Origin: an uncultured Flavobacteriales bacterium
GTDB taxonomy: Bacteria; Bacteroidota; Bacteroidia; Flavobacteriales_D; Crocinitomicaceae
NCBI GenBank assembly: GCA_913056215.1
Contig: CAJXMN010000013.1
Location: 1 to 41,125 of the forward strand
Length of the DNA: 41,125 bases
Reading direction: 5' to 3'
Shown: positions 23,937-32,795 of the stretch, piece after piece
Layout of the letters: every line of letters starts with the position of its first letter
How positions within the stretch are numbered: position 1 is the first letter of the stretch
Notes under the pieces: model-generated
The model's input: the letters and a program-made list of their open reading frames with translations, nothing else
The model's database searches: none
Told to the model about the DNA's origin: nothing
Program-made: the position numbers and the translations under genes

Positions 23937-24344
23937 ATGCGCTTATTTGGATTATTTTGTTTTGTGCTGCTTCTCGGTGCTTGCGGTGAAGTAGAAAATA
24001 CGAAAGAGAATATCAGTCGAGTAGATTTATTAGTCGATAACATGTGGATGCTCAATGCTACAGAAAATTCACAAGATCTCATTTCATACGGGGTTAAATT
24101 TTCTAAAGACAAAAAAGTGTTCTATATTGATTCTCAGGGACGTATAATCCCTACCTTTCATGATATTGGATACAAAATAGAACAAGACACATTGCGGATT
24201 GTCGATTTTAAGTACGAACAAAAGTATTTATTTGAAAAAGGGACGCGCATCTTTTTAATCAAGACGCTCAATAAGGAAGAATTAATTCTGAAAATGATTC
24301 ATCCAGAGGAAAATGAATATTATTTTGAAAATGAAATTTTATAG
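23937..24344 (+). CDS. Small hypothetical lipoprotein upstream of nnr
   Basis: From ATG 23937 the protein is 135 residues with a lipoprotein signal (lipobox LLGAC, ~residue 15). The mature part is beta-rich (MWMLNATEN, KKVFYIDSQGRIIP, GYKIEQDTLRIVDF, RIFLIKTL), the layout of lipocalin-like small lipoproteins common in Bacteroidota. The family is not recognised with certainty. Its stop (TAG at 24342) is three bases before the start of the NAD(P)HX repair gene, so the two are probably co-transcribed; a functional link is not obvious. Confidence 0.7.
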   Translation: MRLFGLFCFVLLLGACGEVENTKENISRVDLLVDNMWMLNATENSQDLISYGVKFSKDKKVFYIDSQGRIIPTFHDIGYKIEQDTLRIVDFKYEQKYLFEKGTRIFLIKTLNKEELILKMIHPEENEYYFENEIL

Positions 24345-24347
24345 TCT

Positions 24348-25856
24348 ATGAAATTATTATCCGCTCGGCAACAGCAAAAATTGGATCAGTTTACAATTGA
24401 AAATGAACCTATTTCGGATGTTGATTTAATGGAACGTGCTGGAAAACGCTGTGCGGAAGCTTTGTTGCAGAAATGGGGAGATTACGAACACTTCGCCATT
24501 GTAGTTGGTCCAGGAAATAATGGTGGTGATGGATTGGTGATCGCACGATTGTTAGCCCGACAGGATAAAAAAGTGGTGGTTTATTTCGTGGCACTAACAG
24601 ATTCTGGAAGTGACGCGTTCGAAGTTAATCGAAAACGATTGAAAAATATAGGAGTTACGTGGAAGGTTCTCAAATCTCAAGATGATATTAACGTCGTTGA
24701 TTTTAGGGGACAGGTGATTGTAGATGCTATTTTTGGCACCGGTTTATCCCGACCTGCTGAAGGTATTGCTAAGAAGGTTATAAATCACGTTAATGCGTTT
24801 GATGTACCTACCGTTTCCATTGATGTCCCTTCAGGAATGTATGCGAATGAACTGCATGAAGAACAGGACACATTTATCCTGGCATCTGCTACATTAACAA
24901 TCCATGCTCCAAAACGCAATTTCTTCTACCCTGAAACAGGTAATGCAGTTGGTCAGCTTTCAGTGCTCGATATTGGACTGCTCGAAGATTTCATGGGAGA
25001 GGAATTGAAAACAGATGCATACTATATAACTGATCATTGGCTTAAAAACATACGTCAACAACGTCGTACGTTTACTCATAAAGGTTCATACGGACATGCA
25101 CTGATTGTGGCTGGTTCGGAAGGTAAAATTGGAGCAGCTATACTCTCAGCATCTGGTGCGTTAAGAGCAGGAGCTGGACTTGTTTCTATAAGTATACCAA
25201 AATGCGGATTAACAGCTGTTCATACTCAATTACCAGAAGTAATGGTTGAAGTTAATGGATCTTCTTATTTAGAGCAAATTGGTTTTTCAAAACGGTATCG
25301 GTATGGAATTGGACCAGGGCTTGGAGGAGCCGAGCAGACGACCGAAGCACTCGAAAGGTGGTTAGCGATGGTAGATGAATCAATAGTCATGGATGCAGAT
25401 ATGCTCAATTTGTTGTCCCGAAATAGAGAGTTGATGAGCGATATTCCTGAAAACAGTATTTTAACTCCCCATCCTAAGGAATTTGAGCGGTTGGCAGGTT
25501 CTTTTGCCAATAGTTATGAAAGAACCCAGTTGCAGATTGAGTTTTCGCAAAAATACGGCGTTTTTGTCGTTTTAAAAGATGCACGAACGGTCATTAGTGA
25601 TCCAGATGGAAACTATTATTTCAGCACAGGTGGTAATCCAGGCATGGCAACAGGTGGTTCCGGCGATGTGTTAACAGGTATAATTACGGGTTTATTGGCT
25701 CAAAATTATCAACCACTGGAAGCCTGTATTCTTGGCGTGGGGATACACGCCAAGGCGGGTGACTGCGCGTTAGAAATGGAATCGGTGGAAAGTTTGACGG
25801 CCCAATCTATTGTCAAAGCTTTAGGAACGGCTTTTCGTTCTTTGAAAACGGTCTAA
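24348..25856 (+). CDS. nnr: Bifunctional NAD(P)H-hydrate epimerase/ADP-dependent dehydratase
   Basis: The 502-residue protein fuses two repair domains. The YjeF_N epimerase half (~1-215) shows VVGPGNNGGDGLVIARLL (~55) and DAIFGTGLSRP (~125), interconverting the S and R hydrates of NADH and NADPH. The ribokinase-like NnrD half (~235-500) shows GAGLVSI, GPGLG, LTPHPKEF (~375) and GGNPGMATGGSGDVL (~430), dehydrating the S hydrate with ADP. Length is usual for the fused form. Both active sites look intact. It converges with rarA (10 bases between the stops). Confidence 0.95.
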   Translation: MKLLSARQQQKLDQFTIENEPISDVDLMERAGKRCAEALLQKWGDYEHFAIVVGPGNNGGDGLVIARLLARQDKKVVVYFVALTDSGSDAFEVNRKRLKNIGVTWKVLKSQDDINVVDFRGQVIVDAIFGTGLSRPAEGIAKKVINHVNAFDVPTVSIDVPSGMYANELHEEQDTFILASATLTIHAPKRNFFYPETGNAVGQLSVLDIGLLEDFMGEELKTDAYYITDHWLKNIRQQRRTFTHKGSYGHALIVAGSEGKIGAAILSASGALRAGAGLVSISIPKCGLTAVHTQLPEVMVEVNGSSYLEQIGFSKRYRYGIGPGLGGAEQTTEALERWLAMVDESIVMDADMLNLLSRNRELMSDIPENSILTPHPKEFERLAGSFANSYERTQLQIEFSQKYGVFVVLKDARTVISDPDGNYYFSTGGNPGMATGGSGDVLTGIITGLLAQNYQPLEACILGVGIHAKAGDCALEMESVESLTAQSIVKALGTAFRSLKTV

Positions 25857-25866
25857 TTCAAATTCG

Positions 25867-27150
25867 CTAATATTTTCCTTTCCATCGGGCTTTCAAATTC
25901 GAAGCAACATCTTGTTCTTTTTTTGAACTACCGGCTTTAAAGAAATTCTTCCCTTCTAGATCTGTAGGCATAAATGGTTGAGCGACAAAGTTTTCGGGAT
26001 AATCGTGAGAATATTTATAGTCTTTGCCGTAATCCAGATCTTTCATTAAGCGGGTAGGGGCATTCCGCAACGAGAGTGGTACGGGTAAATCACCTGTTTT
26101 TCGGACGATATCCTGAGCCTCGTTAATCGCTATATATGAAGCGTTACCTTTTGGAGAATTGGCCAAATAAATCGTGCATTGTGATAAAATGATACGCGCT
26201 TCGGGAAATCCGATCGTGTTGACCGCCTGAAAGGTGTTGTTAGCCATAATTAGTGCTGTCGGATTGGCAAGACCAATATCTTCACTTGCGGCAATAATTA
26301 GCCGGCGAGCAATAAATTTGGGATCTTCTCCTCCTTCGATCATTCTTGCTAACCAGTATACTGCTGCATTCGGATCACTTCCACGAATTGATTTAATGAA
26401 AGCTGAAATAATGTCGTAATGTTGTTCACCATTTTTGTCGTAACTTGCGATGTTCTCTTGAGCTATGGCCAGCACTTTATCGTTGGTGATGATTATTTTT
26501 TCTTCTGGAGAAAAGGTGTTGACAACCAATTCAAAGAGGGTGAGCAGTTTTCGCGCATCACCGCCTGAAACACGCAGTAAAGCATCAACTTCTTTTAGCT
26601 CAATGGATAATTCGGATAAATACTCATCGCTTTTCATGGCGTTTTTCAGCAGCGCAACCAATTGTTCTTTTTCTAACGGTTTTAGCGTATAGACTTGTGT
26701 CCTGGACAAAAGTGCGGAGATAACCTCAAAAGAAGGATTTTCCGTTGTTGCGCCAATTAAAGTGACAACACCTTTTTCTACAGCACCCAGCAGTGAGTCC
26801 TGCTGTGCTTTTGAAAACCGGTGAATCTCATCAATAAACAGCAAAGCGCCTCCGCGATCAAACATCCCCTGATTTTGAGCTTTCTTGATAACTTCGCGAA
26901 CATCTTTCACGCCTGAAGATATGGCAGAAAGCGTGTGGAATGGGCGTTTTAATTTTTCTGCCAGCAACAAGGCCAACGTCGTTTTGCCCACCCCCGGAGG
27001 TCCCCATAATATCATCGATGGAAGTACGCCTGCATCCAATGACTTCCGGAGACTAGCGCCTTTTTCAAGCAAATGATCTTGACCTGCGTATGCATCGAGA
27101 CTCCGTGGGCGCATGCGCTCTGCTAATGGGGTAGTGGGTGCGTTTTTCAT
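25867..27150 (-). CDS. rarA: Replication-associated recombination protein A (RarA/MgsA)
   Basis: The 427-residue AAA+ ATPase carries Walker A GPPGVGKT (50-57), Walker B LLFIDEIHRF (~105), sensor GATTENPSFE (~130) and arginine finger region in LLSRTQVY (~145). After the clamp-loader-like AAA part comes the MgsA C-terminal tetramerisation domain with the family landmarks SIRGSDPNAAVYWLARM (~255) and RRLIIAASEDIGLANP (~278). RarA acts at stalled replication forks and binds single-stranded DNA-binding protein. All motifs are present. The gene is alone, with its own promoter at 27164-27194. Confidence 0.95.
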   Translation of the reverse strand: MKNAPTTPLAERMRPRSLDAYAGQDHLLEKGASLRKSLDAGVLPSMILWGPPGVGKTTLALLLAEKLKRPFHTLSAISSGVKDVREVIKKAQNQGMFDRGGALLFIDEIHRFSKAQQDSLLGAVEKGVVTLIGATTENPSFEVISALLSRTQVYTLKPLEKEQLVALLKNAMKSDEYLSELSIELKEVDALLRVSGGDARKLLTLFELVVNTFSPEEKIIITNDKVLAIAQENIASYDKNGEQHYDIISAFIKSIRGSDPNAAVYWLARMIEGGEDPKFIARRLIIAASEDIGLANPTALIMANNTFQAVNTIGFPEARIILSQCTIYLANSPKGNASYIAINEAQDIVRKTGDLPVPLSLRNAPTRLMKDLDYGKDYKYSHDYPENFVAQPFMPTDLEGKNFFKAGSSKKEQDVASNLKARWKGKY

Positions 27151-27163
27151 ATTATTAAAACCA

Positions 27164-27194
27164 TAAAGATACCGGTTTCACGGAGAAAGGACAA
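27164..27194 (-). promoter_or_regulatory. Promoter of rarA
   Basis: On the minus strand a TTG (complement of 27192-27194) is followed after 20 bases by TATCTTTA (complement of 27164-27171). This is one mismatch from TAnnTTTG (A for the last G), a variant also seen before several other genes in this window. The box lies 13 bases from the rarA ATG. Confidence 0.5.
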
Positions 27195-27351
27195 GCTTAA
27201 AAAAGTGATTTTTATCCAACATTTGTAATTGTCTTACGTTATAACAAAAGAAGTAATGGTCAATTTAGTACTAAGCCTATTAAAAATAATGTTGTACGAT
27301 TGGCGTGAAATTTGGTGATATTTTAACGAATAAATAAAACAACTATTTGTA

Positions 27352-27780
27352 ATGAGAATTAGTTTGCTGATTTTAACACTAATGATGATATGGATGAGCT
27401 CTTTTGCGCAAAATATTAAAGGTGTATGGGAGACTTATGACGATGAATCAGGTATACTGAAGTCAGAGGTTCAAATTTATGAAAAAAACGGTAAAATTTA
27501 TGGAAAAATCATTGAGCTGCATAATCTTAAGGTAGACACGGACAATCCTATTTGTATTAAATGCACCGATTATCGCAAAAATGAGCCCGTAAGAGGAATG
27601 GAAATTATTACTGGGTTAAAAAAAGATGGTGATGAATGGTATGCTGATGATGCCATCCTTGATCCTAGCAATGGAAAGATTTATGATTGTAAAATGTGGC
27701 TCGAATCACATGATAAATTAGCTGTTCGTGGTTATATAGGATGGTTTTACAGAACGCAATACTGGAAGCGAAAAGAATAA
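27352..27780 (+). CDS. DUF2147 domain secreted protein
   Basis: The 142-residue protein has a Sec signal (~1-20, cleavage after SSFAQ) and one DUF2147 domain. Landmarks are KGVWETYDDESG at the start, KSEVQIYEKNGKIYGKI, ICIKCTDYRKNEP with two Cys, GMEIITGLKKDG, and ILDPSNGKIYDCKMWL. It ends FYRTQYWKRK, usual for the family. The function of DUF2147 proteins is not established; they are periplasmic and frequent in Bacteroidota. It lies 49 bases upstream of a broken secreted-protein gene, which may once have belonged to the same unit. Confidence 0.9.
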   Translation: MRISLLILTLMMIWMSSFAQNIKGVWETYDDESGILKSEVQIYEKNGKIYGKIIELHNLKVDTDNPICIKCTDYRKNEPVRGMEIITGLKKDGDEWYADDAILDPSNGKIYDCKMWLESHDKLAVRGYIGWFYRTQYWKRKE

Positions 27781-27828
27781 CCGAACGAATTGGTAGTCCT
27801 CGTGTTGTAAAAACTTAATACTACCTGT

Positions 27829-28173
27829 ATGAAAATTATTATACTCGTTTTAGTCTTCCCTGCATTGATTGCATTCAACACATTGGCTCAAGACGCTAAT
27901 GAACAGCAATTTGAGTATTGCGAATTGTGGAGGACCATAAGACCTATGAGCTGATCATTTTACATCATTGCCAATTTCGGAGAAGTACAAAATAAACGCG
28001 TTAAATCACAATTTTTACGCGATAAAAATGGAGAAAAGTTGCTATTTTATTCGATGATAGAAGTGATGAATTTTATGGGTGAAAAAGGGTGGCAGCTCGT
28101 AGATTTTTATCCTAAAAATAAGGACAGTAAACTAAAGCGTAAATGGATAATGAAACGAGTGGTAGCGCATTAG
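27829..28173 (+). pseudogene. Frameshifted gene for a small secreted protein
   Basis: ATG 27829 opens a frame with a signal peptide (MKIIILVLVFPALIAF, cleavage after TLAQ) that meets TGA at 27952-27954 after 41 codons. The same frame then continues open to TAG 28171-28173, with the family-like ending MNFMGEKGWQLVDFY and WIMKRVV. Between codon 32 and the TGA the neighbouring frame reads IVEDHKTYELII and joins EYCE before it as YCEIVED. One missing A near 27923 and one extra T near 27959 would restore a continuous ORF. The sequence therefore carries a compensating pair of frameshifts, or an internal stop, in a gene that was probably intact recently. The C-terminal half resembles DUF4177-type proteins. 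Confidence 0.7.
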
Positions 28174-28383
28174 AAGGTGTTGAATATTCGTGAATCGGTT
28201 ATTTTACGCGGCGTGTGTTTTTCCTCAATTTAGATTTGCACATTTTATGTTATTCGTTAGTAGCAGCGTTCGCCCTACGGATATCTATCTTCATTGAATA
28301 CTGGATTACCCTTTCCCTGTTTTAATCGAAAAATTCACCAATGAAACGTTTAAAATTATCATTTTTGCCTATCTTTAATTATA

Positions 28384-29856
28384 ATGGCTCAAAACCGCAA
28401 AGTATATTCCCTCTCGCAGTTGAATCAGTCACTCGAGAATCATTTCACTACCAAGTTTGGTGAGCGTACATTTTGGGTGACAGCCGAAGTGATTAAGGTC
28501 AACGCTAAAAATGGCAATTTTTACCTTGAATTGGCAGATAGTAAGAATAACACTATGACGGCAAAAAGTTCTGCTACCTTATGGTCGCGCAATTATCGTG
28601 TTATTCAGGATCAAGTTGGAGCAACGGAGTTGCAGGGTATACTTAAACCAGGGAATAACGTACTTTTCGCACTAAAGATCACATATCATCCCGTTTACGG
28701 TTTAAAACTCAATATACTCGATATAGATCCTGCTTATTCCTACGGTGCTATTGAGAAAAGAAGACAAGAGGTTATAGAAAAATTGAGGGCCGCCCAACTT
28801 TTGGATAAACAAAAAAGCCTGAAATTACCTGCAATTATAAAGCGCATAGCACTCATTGGTTCACCTGATACATCAGGGTTTACTGATTTTAACGATGAAT
28901 TATTTAGTAATCACGCGTTCAACAAGTTCGTTATTAAGGTTTTCCCCGTTCGCGTACAGGGAGAACAAGCTGTTCCAGAGCTTATCTCCGCTGTCAAAGA
29001 AGCTGCTTGCTTCGATGCCGATGTTATTGTCATCTTGCGTGGTGGAGGAAGTAAGATGGACCTCGCTATTTTTGATAATTTTGATCTGGCGAATACTATA
29101 GCATCCTCTAGACTACCTGTTCTCACCGGTATTGGACATGAAACTGATCGCGTTGTTGCAGATCTTGTTGCTCATTCATTTTTTAAAACGCCAACAGCAG
29201 TTGCAGCATATATTCATTATGCCATAGCTTCTTATAAGGAGATTATGGGAGACCTTTACGACAGAATTATTCACAGGGCCCAGCGACTTATTAGCGTTGA
29301 GCGTGAAGAATTTAATCATATAAACAGATATCTGCAACACCACAGTGGAACCATGATACAATATTGGAGAACCCAATTTCAACAATTTGAAAACGAAGTG
29401 ATAACAGCTGCAACATCGATTGTGCACGCTTCCAAAAGAACGCAGGATAATACTATACATCAACTTATCTATCAGGTGGAAAGGACGGTGCAAGATCATC
29501 AAAATGAAGTAGATCGTATGCTGGAAGATATTAAAGTGAATGCAGTACATCTTATTGACCAAGAGCGTAAATTTTCCATTGTACAGCGTATTGACCAAAT
29601 TAGAAGTCATAGTATTAATCAGCTGGAAAGATATGCTGTTGTGCTGGAGAATTATAACGACTTGTTGGATATGCTCAATCCGCATAAAATGTTGATGGAA
29701 GGCTATACAATATCTACAATCGAAGGAACGGATGTACAAGATGTAGCGGGAGCACTAACAGGACAAACGTTAAAAACATTGACGAGTAAACAGTTAATAA
29801 CGAGTGAAATTAAAGCAGTAAAAAATACAACAAAAGAGGATGGAAATCAACGATAA
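28384..29856 (+). CDS. xseA: Exodeoxyribonuclease VII large subunit
   Basis: The 490-residue protein begins with the N-terminal OB-fold DNA-binding domain (~1-115; TFWVTAEVIKVNAKNGNFYLEL) and continues with the catalytic core, including ALIGSPDTSGFTDF (~157), VILRGGGSKMDLAIFDN (~218) and LTGIGHETDRVVADLVA (~245), followed by THKTPTAVA-like FKTPTAVAAYI. The rest (~270-440) is a long coiled coil typical of XseA, and a final segment GYTISTIEG (~448). The enzyme, with several XseB subunits, degrades single-stranded DNA in both directions. It is somewhat longer than the E. coli protein because of the coiled coil. It overlaps xseB by 17 bases. Confidence 0.95.
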   Translation: MAQNRKVYSLSQLNQSLENHFTTKFGERTFWVTAEVIKVNAKNGNFYLELADSKNNTMTAKSSATLWSRNYRVIQDQVGATELQGILKPGNNVLFALKITYHPVYGLKLNILDIDPAYSYGAIEKRRQEVIEKLRAAQLLDKQKSLKLPAIIKRIALIGSPDTSGFTDFNDELFSNHAFNKFVIKVFPVRVQGEQAVPELISAVKEAACFDADVIVILRGGGSKMDLAIFDNFDLANTIASSRLPVLTGIGHETDRVVADLVAHSFFKTPTAVAAYIHYAIASYKEIMGDLYDRIIHRAQRLISVEREEFNHINRYLQHHSGTMIQYWRTQFQQFENEVITAATSIVHASKRTQDNTIHQLIYQVERTVQDHQNEVDRMLEDIKVNAVHLIDQERKFSIVQRIDQIRSHSINQLERYAVVLENYNDLLDMLNPHKMLMEGYTISTIEGTDVQDVAGALTGQTLKTLTSKQLITSEIKAVKNTTKEDGNQR

Positions 29857-30052
29857 ATTGACGTACGAAGAAGCTATGCAACGCTTAAAAGAAATCGTAG
29901 GGGAGTTGGAGCGCAAAGAGGTTAAGATCGATGTTCTCTCATCTACGGTGAGTGAAGCAAAATCATTAGTTGAATTTTGCCGGGAGAAATTAGACAGTAC
30001 GGAAGATGACATTAAAAAGATTATTGATCCTGAAGCTGAAGGTCAAACATGA
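29840..30052 (+). CDS. xseB: Exodeoxyribonuclease VII small subunit
   Basis: The 70-residue protein is a full-length XseB: a helical hairpin with LTYEEAMQRLKEIVGELERKE (~8-28), DVLSSTVSEAKSLVEFCREKL (~32-52) and an acidic tail. It binds the coiled coil of XseA. AAAGAGG stands immediately before its ATG, inside the end of xseA, and its stop overlaps the start of dinB by 4 bases (ATGA), so the three are made together. Confidence 0.93.
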   Translation: MEINDKLTYEEAMQRLKEIVGELERKEVKIDVLSSTVSEAKSLVEFCREKLDSTEDDIKKIIDPEAEGQT

Positions 30053-31122
30053 AGCTATCTGAGCGCAAAATAATTCATATTGATATGGATGCGTTCTATG
30101 CTGCTGTTGAACAACGCGATCGTCCTGAGTTGCGTGGTCAACCTTTGGCCGTAGGTGGTTCTGGAGGCCGCGGTGTAATTGCAGCTGCGAGTTATGAAGC
30201 ACGAGAATTCGGTGTCCGATCGGCTATGCCCGCCAAAACGGCGTTGAGAAAATGTCCTATGTTGTTGTTTGTACGGCCGCAATTTGAAAAATATAGAGAG
30301 GTATCAAGGGCTATCCACGAGGTCTTTCAACGCTATACCCACATCATTGAACCATTATCACTGGACGAAGCTTTCTTGGACGTCACGCGAACCAAAGGTT
30401 TAGAGCGTTCTGCGACGTTGATTGCCCAGCAAATTAAGAATGATATTTATAATGAGCTGCGACTCGTTGCATCAGCGGGTGTTTCATATAATAAGTTTTT
30501 GGCAAAAATTGCCTCTGATCAAGATAAGCCCGACGGATTGTTTGTTATTCCACCAGAAGAGGGATCCGCTTTTGTTGCTGAATTACCCATTGAAGATTTC
30601 TTTGGCGTGGGAAAAGTGACTGCTCAAAAATTGCAAAGCATGGATATTTACAAAGGGATTGATTTGCTTCGTTATAATCGAACCGAATTACAGCAACTCG
30701 TAGGTAAATCTGGTTCCTTTTTATATGAAATCGCACGTGGAATTGATGAACGACCAGTAAAAACCGAGCGCGTTCGTAAAAGTATAGGCGCTGAATCTAC
30801 CTATAAAGAGAATATTGAGAGTTCCAGCGTCTTGCGGGAGGCTTTTCATAGTTTGTTTGAAGACTGGTGGTTGCGCTATACGAAACACCATAAGAAGGGG
30901 AGAACACTATCTGTCAAATTGCGGAATGCCGATTTTGAAACGTTCACACGATCGTACACTCATGACCAGGTGTTAACGTCAAAAGTGGAGATTCGAGAAC
31001 AACTGGAGGGACTGTTAATGACTTTATGGAACCAGCAGTCCGTGCGCTTACTTGGAGTATCGATTAGCGGATTTGATGATGAAAAACCAGCACAGCAAAA
31101 TACGCAATTGACTTTTTGGTAG
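30049..31122 (+). CDS. dinB: DNA polymerase IV (Y family)
   Basis: The 357-residue protein is a Y-family translesion polymerase. Palm residues are Asp12 (HIDMDAFYAAVEQ) and Asp106-Glu107 (SLDEAFLDVT). The fingers contain VIAAASYEAREFGVRSAMP, the thumb has the helix-hairpin-helix region GVGKVTAQKL (~188-197), and the little finger (~245-340) shows KSIGAESTY and GRTLSVKLRNADFETFTRS. The tail ends QLTFW, a likely clamp-binding motif. The overlap with xseB puts Pol IV in an operon with exonuclease VII, which fits a role in handling damaged DNA. No LexA-type operator was recognised upstream. Confidence 0.95.
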   Translation: MKLSERKIIHIDMDAFYAAVEQRDRPELRGQPLAVGGSGGRGVIAAASYEAREFGVRSAMPAKTALRKCPMLLFVRPQFEKYREVSRAIHEVFQRYTHIIEPLSLDEAFLDVTRTKGLERSATLIAQQIKNDIYNELRLVASAGVSYNKFLAKIASDQDKPDGLFVIPPEEGSAFVAELPIEDFFGVGKVTAQKLQSMDIYKGIDLLRYNRTELQQLVGKSGSFLYEIARGIDERPVKTERVRKSIGAESTYKENIESSSVLREAFHSLFEDWWLRYTKHHKKGRTLSVKLRNADFETFTRSYTHDQVLTSKVEIREQLEGLLMTLWNQQSVRLLGVSISGFDDEKPAQQNTQLTFW

Positions 31123-31127
31123 TAGGA

Positions 31128-31152
31128 CCACGTTGTTTTTAAAAAACGGTGG
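31128..31152. terminator. Possible bidirectional terminator between dinB and the PyrR-like gene
   Basis: CCACGTTGTTTTT followed by AAAAAACGGTGG forms an imperfect hairpin with a one-base bulge, flanked by T and A tracts in both directions. It lies in the 100 bases between converging stop codons. The match is imperfect, hence low confidence. Confidence 0.3.
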
Positions 31153-31223
31153 AATTCATTAGTTATTAAATAACCTTTTGAGTCGCCTCTGCATATATTG
31201 AATGTAGAGATTGCGTTCATATT

Positions 31224-31718
31224 TTATACCAAATAGGCGAGGGGTGCATCCTCAAAGGTGACCTCTACTCGATCTTGAAGAGTTGTGGATAAGGTGAGCC
31301 CCACGTAATCAACCCGTATCGGATATTTCCGATGTTTTCGATCTACCAGAGCAACTGTCTTTATGCGCTCTGTTGGTATTTCTAGTAGCTTGCGCAGAGC
31401 ATATTGCATCGTTCGGCCCGAATTCATGACATCATCCACTAAAACTAATGTTTGATGACTCATTTCTTCTATATCTTTGGAGAGTGTAATAGCTTCTCCC
31501 AGCGGATTGGTTTTATTTACGCGAATCGAGATCGTGTTGATGGTAATATTAGAAATACGTTGCATCCTTTCAGCAAGTGCTTCCGCAATTTTGTTTCCGT
31601 TTCCATGAATGCCAATAAAACAAATTGTAGGGCTGTCAAAATTGTTTTCAAGTATTTCATAGGCAATACGATCTAACTTTTGTTCTATTTGACGTGCATT
31701 TAATACTGTTGTCTTCAT
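31224..31718 (-). CDS. PyrR-like phosphoribosyltransferase
   Basis: The 164-residue protein has the type I phosphoribosyltransferase fold. The PRPP-binding motif is TLVLVDDVMNSGRT (~97-110), and the surrounding blocks ILENNFDSPTICFIGIHGNGNKIA (~21-44) and VDRKHRKYPIRVDYVGLTLSTTLQDRVEV (~127-155) are close to PyrR, which is both a uracil phosphoribosyltransferase and, in Firmicutes, an RNA-binding attenuator. In Bacteroidota this family is usually annotated as a plain phosphoribosyltransferase, and the attenuator role is not assured. It is the last gene of the dapF-mltG operon, two bases after mltG. Confidence 0.85.
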   Translation of the reverse strand: MKTTVLNARQIEQKLDRIAYEILENNFDSPTICFIGIHGNGNKIAEALAERMQRISNITINTISIRVNKTNPLGEAITLSKDIEEMSHQTLVLVDDVMNSGRTMQYALRKLLEIPTERIKTVALVDRKHRKYPIRVDYVGLTLSTTLQDRVEVTFEDAPLAYLV

Positions 31719-31720
31719 GA

Positions 31721-32794
31721 TTAGTTGTTTTTTCGCTGTTGTTCACTGATCCACCGTTGAAAAGCACGAGCATTGCGGTTATGTTGACTTAGCGATTGGG
31801 CAAAATTATGTCGTCCATCGCCATGGGGTTTTGCACACATGAACAAGTAATTGTTGTCTTCGGCATACAAAACTGCATCGACTACTTGATGAGGAGGAAT
31901 ACAAATGGGGCCTGGAGGAAGTCCTTTGTATAAATAAGTGTTGTATGGGCAATCGATCGCCTTATGAACGTCCAGTAGTCGTTCAACACCCTCCAATTCA
32001 TCTCCCCAGCAAAAACGAAATGTGGGATCAGACTGTAATTTCATTCCTCGACGCAAACGGTTCAGATATAGACCTGCGATGGTCTTCCATTCATCTGAGT
32101 ATTTGTCTTGTTCTTTGTAAATGATTGAAGCCAGTGTAACTGCATCAGATTGCGATGAAATACCGGGATGTTGTTTAAGCTGTGCAGTGCGATCCGCATT
32201 CCAGAATTTTTTGAATTGTTTTGCCATGGATTCAATAAAAGACACGTGATCCGTATCCCAATAAAAACGGTAAGTATCAGGTAAGAATAAGGCCCCAATT
32301 CGTGTTGCAGAGAATCCATATTTACTTAAAATACTATCAGATGTGAGGTAATCAATAAATGCACTGCTATCCATTTCGATCTGACGGGATACTTTTGAAG
32401 CTATATCTTTGATATTTTGACAGTTATTAAATGTTACTTCTACTTCTACTTCAGCATTTCCATTTCCCAGTCGATTGCGCGTAAATCCATTGATCATGGT
32501 TTTATAAGTTGTATGTGGTTCGATCTTATATTTACCTGCGCCTATTTTTTGACCATCGATATTCTTATAGTTCATTACGTTGAGGAAAGCCGATGTATCA
32601 TCAATAATTTTATCAGCATAAAGCAATGAAATAACATCGCTTTGTGTGGCACCAGATGGAATAAAGAAAGGTGTGATCGTGTCATTAACCGAAGTTTTAT
32701 CTCCATCAAAATAGGCACCAATACTATCACAAGAAGACATGTTGAACAGGATTATTACTGTTCCTAATGTTACTATTATATGCGCAAACTTCAT
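31721..32794 (-). CDS. mltG: Endolytic murein transglycosylase MltG-like
   Basis: From ATG 32792-32794 the protein is 357 residues. It begins with a lipoprotein-like signal (lipobox NMSSC, ~residue 23) and continues with a LysM-like subdomain (~35-130; PFFIPSGATQSDVISLL) and the YceG catalytic domain (~160-355). The active-site region TLASIIYKEQ keeps one Glu of the classic EKE pattern (the first is Tyr), as is usual for this phylum; RLRRGMKLQSDPTFRF and NTYLYKGLPPGPICIPP follow. MltG cleaves nascent glycan strands endolytically, a strand-length terminator in the inner membrane. E. coli MltG has a transmembrane helix here; this one appears to be lipidated. The upstream in-frame TTG at 32801-32803 is not preferred. 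The stop is 2 bases from the next gene. Confidence 0.9.
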   Translation of the reverse strand: MKFAHIIVTLGTVIILFNMSSCDSIGAYFDGDKTSVNDTITPFFIPSGATQSDVISLLYADKIIDDTSAFLNVMNYKNIDGQKIGAGKYKIEPHTTYKTMINGFTRNRLGNGNAEVEVEVTFNNCQNIKDIASKVSRQIEMDSSAFIDYLTSDSILSKYGFSATRIGALFLPDTYRFYWDTDHVSFIESMAKQFKKFWNADRTAQLKQHPGISSQSDAVTLASIIYKEQDKYSDEWKTIAGLYLNRLRRGMKLQSDPTFRFCWGDELEGVERLLDVHKAIDCPYNTYLYKGLPPGPICIPPHQVVDAVLYAEDNNYLFMCAKPHGDGRHNFAQSLSQHNRNARAFQRWISEQQRKNN

Positions 32795-32795
32795 T

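Noticed and set aside
29176-29739. 187-codon minus-strand open frame
   Set aside because: It lies antisense to the intact xseA gene and has no family resemblance; it is a shadow of that gene's codon use.
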